DNA from: Acidobacteriota bacterium
GTDB taxonomy: Bacteria; Acidobacteriota; Terriglobia; Terriglobales; Acidobacteriaceae
Direction: 5' to 3'
DNA length: 64,000 nucleotides
Assembly (NCBI GenBank): GCA_013289765.1
Contig: JABCZI010000013.1
Coordinates: forward strand, 1 to 64,000
This document shows positions 34,463-42,210 of this stretch, piece after piece. The stretch's first letter is position 1, and each line of letters begins with the position of its first letter. Both the position numbers and the translations under genes were made by a program. Under the pieces are notes generated by a model. The model was not told the origin of the DNA. It made no database searches and saw only the letters and a list, made by a program, of their open reading frames with translations.

Positions 34463-34483
34463 CTTTCAGCCCTCAGCTGTCAG
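34463..34483. repeat. heptad tandem repeat, 3 copies (NNNTCAG)
   Basis: CTTTCAG, CCCTCAG and CTGTCAG are adjacent (34463-34483), 6 to 26 bases upstream of the FmdE-domain gene start. Position overlaps its expected ribosome-binding region. Confidence 0.6.
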
Positions 34484-34498
34484 CTTAACACCTCTAAA

Positions 34499-35983
34499 TT
34501 ACTTTCTTCTCCAGCGGACCCCATCCTTTGTATTTTCGATGAGTATGCCGGCGGCGGTCAGTTCAGCGCGCAGGGCGTCAGAAACTTTGAAGTTACGACC
34601 GCGCCGCGCAGCTTCCATTTCCGCAATTTTGTTTTCAATGTCGGTGTCGGAGAGCTGGGCAGAATGCACCGCATCCCGTAGTTCAGGACTGATATCTTTC
34701 TCGCGGCCTTCGCTCCGCGCCCAGTCCAATACCTTTTTCATCTCGAAAGCGTCATCATCTTTGAGTACAGCGAAAATCTCATCAAACTTTTCCAGTGCGG
34801 TGAGCAGCGGTCGGGCATCGTCCTGCTTGATCTGGCCGGCATCAAGCGCCGAATTGACCTTTCGAACCATCTCGAAGATAGCGCCCTGCGCCTGCGCAGT
34901 ATTCAGATCATCGTCGAGCGCCTCTCGCATGCGGGTGACCGTTTCGCTGGCCAGCGCCTGTATCTCAGGATTAGAACCCGAAGGAAAATTACCCGTGGCC
35001 AATCGCTGCCGGAAATTGCGCAACCGCTCCACGGAAACCGCGGCCTGCCTGAGTCCGTCAAAAGTAAAGTTGAGCTGGGTTCGGTAGGGAACCGACGTCA
35101 GCAGATATCGAAGCGATGACGGTTTGTGGCCCTTCAACACCAAGTCACGCAAGGTGTAGAAGTTCCCCAGGCTCTTCGACATCTTCTCGCCTTCGACGAG
35201 CAGAAAGCGCACGTGAAACCAGGTGCGAGCGAACGTTTTTCCTGTGAGAGATTCCGACTGTGCAATCTCGTTTTCGTGATGCGGGAAAATCAGGTCTTCG
35301 CCGCCGGCATGCAGGTCGAAGCTCTCGCCCAGTTCCTGCATTGACATCACCGAGCATTCCAGGTGCCAGCCGGGCCGTCCGGGGCCGATGGAAGTATCCC
35401 AAGAATCCTCGCCGGGCTTGGGCGCCTTCCATAACGCAAAGTCGCGGGCGCCATCTTTATCGTATTCGTCGACGTCGACGCGTGTGCCGGCGCGCATTTC
35501 ACTGAAATCCTTTTTCGAGAGGTTCCCGTAACGCGGAAAGCTCGCAATGCGGAAATAATAAGATCCATCGTCGGTACGGTATGCCACATCTTTGTCAACC
35601 AGCCTGGCCACGAACTCCGCCATTTGCGGAATGTTTTCGGTGGCCCGCACGAAATGGGGCTGCTCGATGCCAATCATGGCGGAGTCTTCGACAAACGCCT
35701 TCTGATATTTCGCAGTGTACTGCTGAACGCTGACACGGTCGCGAGCTGCGTTGCGGATAATTTTGTCGTCCAGGTCGGTAATGTTCATGACATAGCGGAC
35801 CTTATAGCCGGACTGGCGCAGGAACCGCTGCAGCAAGTCGACGGCAATAAAGGTGCGGAAGTTGCCGATGTGTCCGTAGTCATAAACGGTCGGACCGCAG
35901 GCATACATGCGCACTTCGTCTTCGCGAAGCGGATGGAATTCCTCGACTTGCGACGACATAGTGTTGTAAAGGCGTAAGGCCAT
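34499..35983 (-). CDS. cysS: cysteinyl-tRNA synthetase CysS
   Basis: Class I aminoacyl-tRNA synthetase for cysteine, 494 aa. The signature YACGPTVYDYGHIGNFRTF holds the zinc Cys and the HIGH-like HIGN. The second zinc site parts are WHLECSVMSM and DLHAGGEDLIFPHHENEIAQ; the KMSKS loop is EKMSKSLGNFYT. The C-terminal DALR-like and anticodon-binding region is complete, ending in GVRWRRK. It lies 56 bases after pgsA. Confidence 0.96.
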   Translation of the reverse strand: MALRLYNTMSSQVEEFHPLREDEVRMYACGPTVYDYGHIGNFRTFIAVDLLQRFLRQSGYKVRYVMNITDLDDKIIRNAARDRVSVQQYTAKYQKAFVEDSAMIGIEQPHFVRATENIPQMAEFVARLVDKDVAYRTDDGSYYFRIASFPRYGNLSKKDFSEMRAGTRVDVDEYDKDGARDFALWKAPKPGEDSWDTSIGPGRPGWHLECSVMSMQELGESFDLHAGGEDLIFPHHENEIAQSESLTGKTFARTWFHVRFLLVEGEKMSKSLGNFYTLRDLVLKGHKPSSLRYLLTSVPYRTQLNFTFDGLRQAAVSVERLRNFRQRLATGNFPSGSNPEIQALASETVTRMREALDDDLNTAQAQGAIFEMVRKVNSALDAGQIKQDDARPLLTALEKFDEIFAVLKDDDAFEMKKVLDWARSEGREKDISPELRDAVHSAQLSDTDIENKIAEMEAARRGRNFKVSDALRAELTAAGILIENTKDGVRWRRK

Positions 35984-36039
35984 AGGTTGATTGCGCGCAG
36001 AGAAGAACTTCCAATTCTAGGGGGACGCCGGAAAAAGGG

Positions 36040-36639
36040 TCAACTGGCGCGCACGTCGGCGGAAGAATGCGAAGGCAAAACGTGAGTATGCGACCGCAGG
36101 CGTTGCTGAACCAGCAGAACATAATGCAGCGCCGAGATAATCGTGAAGAAGAAAGTTGCGCGCAGGAACTCGGTTCGCGCAATCCATATCCAGCGCAGTG
36201 GCCGGACACAAAACAGCATTACGAAAAACACTGCGGCAATCTGCGAAAAAGTGTTCGCTTTCCCGAAAATGCTGGGCCGGAAATTACGCAATCCCGCGAT
36301 GGCAAACAATACAGCGCTGGCGGCCAGTATCGAAATATCGCGGCTGAAAACCAAGACCGTATATTTCCAGGGAATCTTGTGCAAAATCGAAAGGACAGGA
36401 AACATGGTGCTCAACAACAGCTTGTCTGCGATGGGATCGAGATATTGTCCCAGCAAAGTCTGCTGGTGCAACTTGCGGGCCAACAGGCCGTCCAGGCCGT
36501 CGCTGAAGCCGGCGATGATGAAGAGCACGAGCGCCCAAAAATAACGGCCTTCGACCAGTTCGATCACGATGAACGGGACGAAAATCATTCGCAGCAATGT
36601 GAGTTGGTTCGGCGCGGTGAAGATCTGTGACAGTTTCAC
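36040..36639 (-). CDS. pgsA: CDP-diacylglycerol-glycerol-3-phosphate phosphatidyltransferase
   Basis: Membrane enzyme that makes phosphatidylglycerol phosphate from CDP-DAG. 199 aa. The CDP-alcohol phosphotransferase motif is present: DGLDGLLARKLHQQTLLGQY followed by LDPIADKLL. The N-terminal MKLSQIFTAPNQLTLLRM is typical for PgsA. About six hydrophobic segments are visible. The C-terminus has a polar extension (QQRLRSHTHVLPSH). The start overlaps the stop of the upstream hypothetical gene by four bases. Confidence 0.9.
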   Translation of the reverse strand: MKLSQIFTAPNQLTLLRMIFVPFIVIELVEGRYFWALVLFIIAGFSDGLDGLLARKLHQQTLLGQYLDPIADKLLLSTMFPVLSILHKIPWKYTVLVFSRDISILAASAVLFAIAGLRNFRPSIFGKANTFSQIAAVFFVMLFCVRPLRWIWIARTEFLRATFFFTIISALHYVLLVQQRLRSHTHVLPSHSSADVRAS

Positions 36640-37058
36640 GCCGGGTCCTTAGCTTCGCGAGGTACGAAGTGAGAAGGATGTTTTTGCGCGTGGGCGTCCG
36701 GAAAATCCAAAACCTCAGTGGGATCGAGCCCGGTCTTCGCCGAGAACCGCTGCGATAGCGAAGGCAGATTTCCGTCGGGAAGGTCGAGTTCGATGCGTTC
36801 GATGCGATGCATCGGGAAAAAAACCACCGCGGGCATGACCGACTCGCCATCTTTCACCATCACAACGAAATCTTCAAAGGACGCCAATTCGAGGCCACTC
36901 ATACTCAGCCCTTCCGGAGCCAGCGCGAGAATCATGCCCCAGAATTTGTCCCGAGGATTGCCCAGCGTCACCACGACCATGGATCCAGGCACGAAAGCAG
37001 TCGATGCGGAACTCCGCGCGGCGGAAGTATCGCCTTCCCGCTGAGGGTGTTTCGGCAT
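36636..37058 (-). CDS. conserved-looking hypothetical protein, 140 aa
   Basis: I recognise no family. The N-terminus is polar and low-complexity (SAARSSASTAF). It then has a compact beta-rich domain (PGSMVVVTLGNPRDKFWGMI, SGLELASFEDFVVMVKDG, FFPMHRIERIELDLPDG). The C-terminus is a disordered tail (FSAKTGLDPTEVLDFPDAH). The start at 37058 is the first sensible ATG. Its stop overlaps the pgsA start (ATGA), so it is translationally coupled. It may be a small regulatory protein (a PilZ- or Sm-like fold would fit the pattern, but this is a guess). Confidence 0.75.
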   Translation of the reverse strand: MPKHPQREGDTSAARSSASTAFVPGSMVVVTLGNPRDKFWGMILALAPEGLSMSGLELASFEDFVVMVKDGESVMPAVVFFPMHRIERIELDLPDGNLPSLSQRFSAKTGLDPTEVLDFPDAHAQKHPSHFVPREAKDPA

Positions 37059-37150
37059 GTAACGATTGTCGCCGCCTTGAGCCGGTCTTGCAACTGTCAA
37101 TCGTCAAGCCACTCGCGCTAACACCCAAAACATCTGCGATGCGGCTAGCA

Positions 37151-37179
37151 TTGCGGGAACGCGCCGCTGACATTAGAAT
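37151..37179 (+). promoter_or_regulatory. promoter of tRNA-Val
   Basis: TTGCGG (37151-37156), 17-base spacer, TAGAAT (37174-37179). Transcription would start about five bases before the mature tRNA at 37191. The same hexamers with a 17-base gap (TTGCGC/TAGAAT) form the iscR promoter. Confidence 0.55.
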
Positions 37180-37190
37180 GAGTGCAGTGT

Positions 37191-37267
37191 AGGCGCGTAG
37201 CTCAGTTGGTTAGAGCGCTACCTTGACACGGTAGAGGTCGCTGGTTCGAGTCCAGTCGTGCCTACCA
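37191..37267 (+). tRNA. tRNA-Val (anticodon GAC)
   Basis: A full cloverleaf of 77 bases. Acceptor AGGCGCG pairs with CGTGCCT; the D-arm is GCTC...GAGC; the anticodon stem CTACC/GGTAG holds the loop TTGACAC (anticodon GAC); the T-arm is GCTGG-TTCGAGT-CCAGT. The CCA end is encoded (37265-37267). A promoter lies immediately upstream. Confidence 0.96.
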
Positions 37268-37387
37268 TTTCTTCCACATTTGCAGACTCGACCGATTCTG
37301 AATTCCTGTTTGTGTCCAATTGAGCTACTGCCCATCCAAACTCGGATGTAGACAGGAACGCCTGGATATCAACTTGCGGCCCGCTTT

Positions 37388-38869
37388 TCAGCTCCGTTGC
37401 AACAACGGCCTTAGCTCCCGGATGTCTTTTACTTCGTCGAGTGCGAGCAGGCGGTCGATCAATTTCGAACAGGCCGCTGCTCCCAGCACGGGCGTCATCA
37501 GGTCGCGCGCCTTAGCGACAACTTCTTCGCGAGTCATGGGGTTGTCCGGAGTGCCACGAACTGCTTCGACTCGTTCGCTGAGCTGCGTCCCGTCCTTCAG
37601 AGTAACTTCGACAATTGCTACTCGCACCGGGATAAGTTTTTCCAGGTCTGCGTCGGGAACTAGTTCCACCTTGGCGCGCATCGCGAGCACTGCCGGGTCC
37701 TGCATCCGTGCCTTATCGTGCGCGGCCCGGAAGGAGACCGTTTTATCGAGCAGCATGATGGCGACCAGGTGCTGCAGACAAATATCCGGCATGTCGCGAT
37801 TGTTCACAGTGTAAGCCGCGCTGGTGGCCGCGCGCACCACGACCTTTTGAACCTGATCCGCTTCGAACGGATGCTTCTTGCGCATGTTGTCCAGCGCATC
37901 GAGCGGCGCCTGGATCGGGCCTCCCGTGGTCCACTTCTTCAGCGTCGTCAGCGTCACTTCATAGCGCTCGCCGAGTTCGTTAATCAGCGCCGCAGGATCG
38001 GCCTTTGGGTTGTAGGATTCGATAAAATTATTGGGCCCGGATAGAACATCGTTGGCGCCAGTCCATCCCGACTGCACCACCAACGCAGACATCACTCCGT
38101 TGCGTGCTCCCATCCCTCCGAAGACGAATGCTTTCTCAACGTGTTCAGTGTCGCGCCGCCACGAGCCGATTCCCGCGCCTGCTTGTTGGGCCGCATAGTC
38201 CAGAAGCCATCGCATCTGCTGCGCACTCAGGGACGCCGCGCATCCTGCCGCCGCTGTCGCACCCATGGTCCCCACCAGAGGGTGGGTCTCTTTCATCCCT
38301 GGACCAAGGGTCTTCATGCACCGCATGCCGACGTCATAACCCAGGGCCACGGCTCTCATGAAATGCGCTCCGCTAATACCGAACTGCTCGCCCACGGCCA
38401 GCGCCGCCGGAACCACGGCGCAACCTGGATGAGCTCCTCCCGCGGTGTAATCGTCGTCGCTTTCGTCAGAATGAGCCAGTTGCCCGTTCGCCAGCGCCGC
38501 CTCAATCGGTCCACAAACAATCCTCGAAGCAACCACAGTCGCGATCTTCTCGCCCCCATAGTTCTGAGCGAACTTGATGGCATCGCGTCCGGGCAACAGC
38601 TCTGAGCCGGAAACCATTGCTGCCACGGTATCGAGAATATGATGCTCGGTTTCGCGGAGCGCCTTCTCCGGTAGTTCGCGATTGCGAGCCTCCGTCATGT
38701 AGGCACTGAGCTTGTCCATGACCGGGCTAATCTCTGCTGCAGCCCATGCCGTTACCCGCGAGAATGCTCCCGCGGCAATAATCCAGGCGGTACTGCGCAG
38801 CCAGTTGCGCCGAGTCAGGCCTGACAACCCGTTTTTCGACGGCATCTCCTCACACTGATCCTTCTTCAT
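37388..38869 (-). CDS. MmgE/PrpD-family protein with Tat-like signal
   Basis: A 493-aa protein of the MmgE/PrpD (2-methylcitrate dehydratase-like) family. Family parts: HHILDTVAAMVSGSELLPG, LAHSDESDDDYTAGGAHPGC and DVGMRCMKTLGPGMKETHPL. Unusually, the N-terminus has a twin-arginine motif in LTRRNWLRSTAW followed by a hydrophobic stretch (IIAAGAFSRVTAWAAA), so it may be exported by the Tat route; tatA is also in this window. The role could be dehydration of a hydroxy acid, or the fold may be used for another reaction. Substrate unknown. Confidence 0.85.
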   Translation of the reverse strand: MKKDQCEEMPSKNGLSGLTRRNWLRSTAWIIAAGAFSRVTAWAAAEISPVMDKLSAYMTEARNRELPEKALRETEHHILDTVAAMVSGSELLPGRDAIKFAQNYGGEKIATVVASRIVCGPIEAALANGQLAHSDESDDDYTAGGAHPGCAVVPAALAVGEQFGISGAHFMRAVALGYDVGMRCMKTLGPGMKETHPLVGTMGATAAAGCAASLSAQQMRWLLDYAAQQAGAGIGSWRRDTEHVEKAFVFGGMGARNGVMSALVVQSGWTGANDVLSGPNNFIESYNPKADPAALINELGERYEVTLTTLKKWTTGGPIQAPLDALDNMRKKHPFEADQVQKVVVRAATSAAYTVNNRDMPDICLQHLVAIMLLDKTVSFRAAHDKARMQDPAVLAMRAKVELVPDADLEKLIPVRVAIVEVTLKDGTQLSERVEAVRGTPDNPMTREEVVAKARDLMTPVLGAAACSKLIDRLLALDEVKDIRELRPLLQRS

Positions 38870-38911
38870 CGGTATCGCCTCCTCGCTTGGTCTAACGGGC
38901 AGGAATCGGAA

Positions 38912-38942
38912 TTACAGGGCGGTTCAAGGAACCGCCCTGTAA
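38912..38942. terminator. long perfect hairpin, 14-bp stem
   Basis: TTACAGGGCGGTTC (38912-38925) and GAACCGCCCTGTAA (38929-38942) pair perfectly around a 3-base loop. It lies 12 bases after the stop of the beta-propeller gene and before the MmgE/PrpD gene, both minus strand. No long T-run follows, but the stem is strong enough to act as a terminator or an RNA 3' end. Confidence 0.65.
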
Positions 38943-38954
38943 ATGGGAACATCT

Positions 38955-39992
38955 TTACTTTCCGTAAATTAGAAGATGCGCCGTTCCGGAAATTGCCGGA
39001 CGCCGCCCCTTCGGGCCAGCCGCAGGACCGAAATCCGACGTGCTCAGGAAGAGGTTGTGAGTTTTCGGATCCATGCCCATGGTCTTCGCACCATATTCGG
39101 TTACGAGCGTCTCCAGCGGGCTGAGTTTGTCCGCCGAGTCTGCGTGGAAGATATGAACTTTGCCAGAGCGCGTGGAAGTGAACAACATTCCGGAACCGGC
39201 ATCGAATACGTTGGTGTCGACTCCGTCGCTGATCGCCAGCGATTGCAGAACTTTCCCGCTATCGGCGTCGATCATTACCTGCATGGCTGGTCCGCGGCCC
39301 GCGGAAAACACACGGCCGTGTTCCTTATCCATGGCCATTGCGACGGGCTCACCAGCCGGCGCAACTTTCCAGCGGGCTTTGATCGTAAGTGATTTGGTAT
39401 CGATCACGGCTACTTCGTTGGTCTCGGCAATGTTGTCGTAGATGAGGCCATTGCCATCGGCGACCGCCTGTTCGGGAGCGCCACCCAGATCCAGCATTTT
39501 TACGACGGAATCCTTTGTGGGGTCGATCACGGTGGAATTCTTGCTGTCACCGTTAAAGGTGAAGATCAGTTTCGACGCGGGGTCGTACAGGATGAAATCG
39601 GTGTCAGGGGCGCTCTTGATTTCGCCCGTCTTCTTGAAGGTCTTCAGATCGACTACCACCACGCTCGCGGCTTCGCCGTCCGTGATATAGCCCTTGTTCA
39701 ATTCCGGGACCAATGCGATTCCGTGGGAGCGTTTCAGGCCGGAAATCGTGCCCAGTACGTTGAAGTTATCCGCATCCAGAATTTTGAACTCGGAACCGTG
39801 GCTTACGTAGATGCGCCGCGCCTCGGCGTCCACGGTGATGTAGTCGAAATATTCCGCGCCGCCGGGAGCCTTGCCCAGAGGAACTTTCTTGATCAGGTGG
39901 TAACCGCTCGCGGGCGGAGCTGCCACAGCAGCAACCGCACATATTACGAACAAGCTGAACACCGCAAGCTTGCAAATCCCGGAAACTCTCAT
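38955..39992 (-). CDS. secreted YVTN-type beta-propeller protein
   Basis: 345 aa, with a signal peptide of about 25 residues (AVFSLFVICAVAAVAAPPAS). The rest is a seven-bladed propeller pattern with repeated units such as FDYITVDAEARRIYVSHGSEF, HGIALVPELNKGYITDGEA and VAMAMDKEHGRVFSAG, matching YncE/YVTN-type proteins. No catalytic motif seen. Probably periplasmic. Its 3' end is followed by a strong hairpin. The gene ends before the MmgE/PrpD gene and follows the creatininase gene on the same strand, but the spacers are long, so cotranscription is uncertain. Confidence 0.82.
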   Translation of the reverse strand: MRVSGICKLAVFSLFVICAVAAVAAPPASGYHLIKKVPLGKAPGGAEYFDYITVDAEARRIYVSHGSEFKILDADNFNVLGTISGLKRSHGIALVPELNKGYITDGEAASVVVVDLKTFKKTGEIKSAPDTDFILYDPASKLIFTFNGDSKNSTVIDPTKDSVVKMLDLGGAPEQAVADGNGLIYDNIAETNEVAVIDTKSLTIKARWKVAPAGEPVAMAMDKEHGRVFSAGRGPAMQVMIDADSGKVLQSLAISDGVDTNVFDAGSGMLFTSTRSGKVHIFHADSADKLSPLETLVTEYGAKTMGMDPKTHNLFLSTSDFGPAAGPKGRRPAISGTAHLLIYGK

Positions 39993-40209
39993 TGAACCGC
40001 CTCCTTGATATTTGAGAACTCTATACGTAAGAACTTTGCAATGGACGGAATCTCAGTGAGGCCTTGTTGGCCAGGTACATGCAGGTGACGACAACGAGTG
40101 GCCTGTGAGATTCGGATTACACGCCTGACAATGATGGCAATTCCACATGAAGGACTTCTGAAAACGAAAGATTAATTCCAATTCACTGATTCGAAACGAG
40201 AAGGGTCGC

Positions 40210-41049
40210 TTACTCTGCGGTTTTGCGCTCTGACTTCCTGGATTGCTCCGCATAATGACGGACGAATCGCGCTCCAAGTTCGACAAGCTTCTCTGCCAAT
40301 GCAGATCCGGTCGCGGGCGAGCAAAGGCGTGGATCGCCGGCTGCGACGCCGTTAGGGGCCAGTTCCGCAATCTCGAGCGGCACAGATATATTCACGCCCT
40401 CGAAGGCTATCGTGGCCAAACCCGTGACGGGCAGTCCCAAGACCTTTGGACTTTCACTGGGACCGGGAATCAAATCCTCGCGAACCCGTTCAGGAAAGAA
40501 GTGCATGGCCAGACTGGTCAGTACATCCGCTCCATGACCTGACGTTTTTCTCGCCTTCTCCTCGCCGACAACATCCACCAACAGACTTTGCGCAACGCGC
40601 CAAAGGTAAATATTCGGAATCAGGCAACCGCTGGAGCGATAGATCTCTGATGTCACCTCCTGGATGCATTGCACATTTCCGTCGTGCCCATTGAGGATGA
40701 TCAGATTGAAAAGACGATGCCGCAAGAAGCAACCTATAACGTCCATCAGAATCGCGCGCAGCGTAGTTTGTGAGACCGCAATGCCTCCGGGAGTACTTCC
40801 GAAATAATTGGCTCCTCCAAAGGGAATGACAGGAGCAACCAGGGTTTCCACGCCCGACGCATAAGCGCGGTCGGCAATCCGGGTCGCAACCTCTTCCGCT
40901 AACAGGTAGTCGCCCATAGGCGCATGAGGACCTTGATCCTCGTGGCTGCCCAGGGGAAGCAGGATTACTGGGTTTTTACCAAGAATTTCGCGAGCCTCTA
41001 CGGCGGTCAGATCGGCGAGGCGAACTTTTCTGGAAACTTCACTGGTCAT
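40210..41049 (-). CDS. creatininase-family amidohydrolase
   Basis: 279 aa. Family motifs with the metal ligands are present: VILLPLGSHEDQGPHAPMGD (Glu, His and Asp), ILNGHDGNVQCIQEV and the GHGADVLTS segment. Creatininase itself opens creatinine; other members act on a range of amides and on cofactor peptides, so substrate is open. It lies next to a nitrilase-family amidase (75 bases away, same strand) and a divergent APC permease; together they could degrade an imported N-compound. Confidence 0.88.
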   Translation of the reverse strand: MTSEVSRKVRLADLTAVEAREILGKNPVILLPLGSHEDQGPHAPMGDYLLAEEVATRIADRAYASGVETLVAPVIPFGGANYFGSTPGGIAVSQTTLRAILMDVIGCFLRHRLFNLIILNGHDGNVQCIQEVTSEIYRSSGCLIPNIYLWRVAQSLLVDVVGEEKARKTSGHGADVLTSLAMHFFPERVREDLIPGPSESPKVLGLPVTGLATIAFEGVNISVPLEIAELAPNGVAAGDPRLCSPATGSALAEKLVELGARFVRHYAEQSRKSERKTAE

Positions 41050-41123
41050 ATTCTGTCTCTAAGATGCATGATGACGCGCGCCGTCGTTTGATGTACGGCA
41101 GATGATGTTGAAAACCGCAGCTG

Positions 41124-41960
41124 TCAGATCGCTACCCTGTGTTCGAGCACTGGCATGTTGCGTCGGATTCGTTGCGTAAGGACGCGATCGATGGTGGCGC
41201 TAGTCAATCCGATACCATCCGATACCTTTGCTACAACCTGGCCCCATGGATCACAAATCAGCGAGTGGCCATAGGTGAAGCGTGTCTCGCCGTTTGCGCC
41301 GGTGTTGGGGCCCCAGGTTCCTGCAGCGGCAAACCAGCACTGGGTCTCGATGGCACGGGCCCGGATCAGAGGTTCCCAGTGATCTTTTCCGGTCTGCAGG
41401 GTGAAGGCCGCGGGTAGAAGAATAAGCTCTGCCCCGGCTCGGCGAAGGTTCCAAAACATGTCGGGGAAGCGGATGTCATAACATATGGCACAACCCACTT
41501 TCATCCCATCAACGTCGAAGGTGACGATGGAATCGCCGGCAATGTAGTCGTCACTCTCACGATAACCCGTACCATCAGGGGTGACGACGTCGAACAAGTG
41601 TATTTTTCGGTAGCGGGCGATTTCGGTGCCCTCAGGATCGAATACCACCGTGGTGTTGGCCAATTTACCGCGCAATTTCTCGCCGATGGACCCGCCGTGC
41701 ACGTACATTCCATTCCTGCGAGCGATTTCGCGAAGGAAATTGTATGCAGGACCGCCGTCATTTTCTGATCCCGGGTCGGGCAGACTCTCTCCATTATCCA
41801 GTCGAGTCTTCACGCTGCCGCCCAGACATGTCCAAACCTCGGGAAAGCTGATGAGGCGCGGGGTGTGTTCAGCGATAGCACGCTCCACCAATGTCTGAGC
41901 CTGTGCGATATTCGCACTTTTGTCTTGGCCCGGACTCATCTGAAGAACACAGATTCGCAT
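41124..41960 (-). CDS. nitrilase-superfamily carbon-nitrogen hydrolase (NIT-type)
   Basis: 278 aa. The Glu-Lys-Cys triad is visible: Glu in LISFPEVWTCLGG, Lys in RYRKIHLFD and Cys in VGCAICYDIRFPD. The layout resembles the Nit1/Nit2 branch (omega-amidase/deaminated-glutathione amidase), which hydrolyses terminal amides. The start ATG is followed by the usual MRICVLQMSPGQDKSANI. It is upstream of the creatininase gene by 74 bases and probably cotranscribed with it. Confidence 0.9.
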   Translation of the reverse strand: MRICVLQMSPGQDKSANIAQAQTLVERAIAEHTPRLISFPEVWTCLGGSVKTRLDNGESLPDPGSENDGGPAYNFLREIARRNGMYVHGGSIGEKLRGKLANTTVVFDPEGTEIARYRKIHLFDVVTPDGTGYRESDDYIAGDSIVTFDVDGMKVGCAICYDIRFPDMFWNLRRAGAELILLPAAFTLQTGKDHWEPLIRARAIETQCWFAAAGTWGPNTGANGETRFTYGHSLICDPWGQVVAKVSDGIGLTSATIDRVLTQRIRRNMPVLEHRVAI

Positions 41961-42210
41961 TGCACCTCTCTCGTACTGGATTTCAACAGCGATAAAAAAC
42001 TCAACGAAACGACACCCTAGTTTTGTTTTGTGACGATCAGCAGAACGAGCAGTTCACGGGCAGTAGTGATTGCAGGTACTATATCACTTCCACTCACGGC
42101 ATCCCGCGCGGGGATTGAGAGTGGCGCGGATTTCCCGGGAGTTGGCGACTCCTCTGTCGGGCATGTCGCAGGAACCTTAAAAAATGTACAGATTGCCGGA
42201 GTAAAAACAC

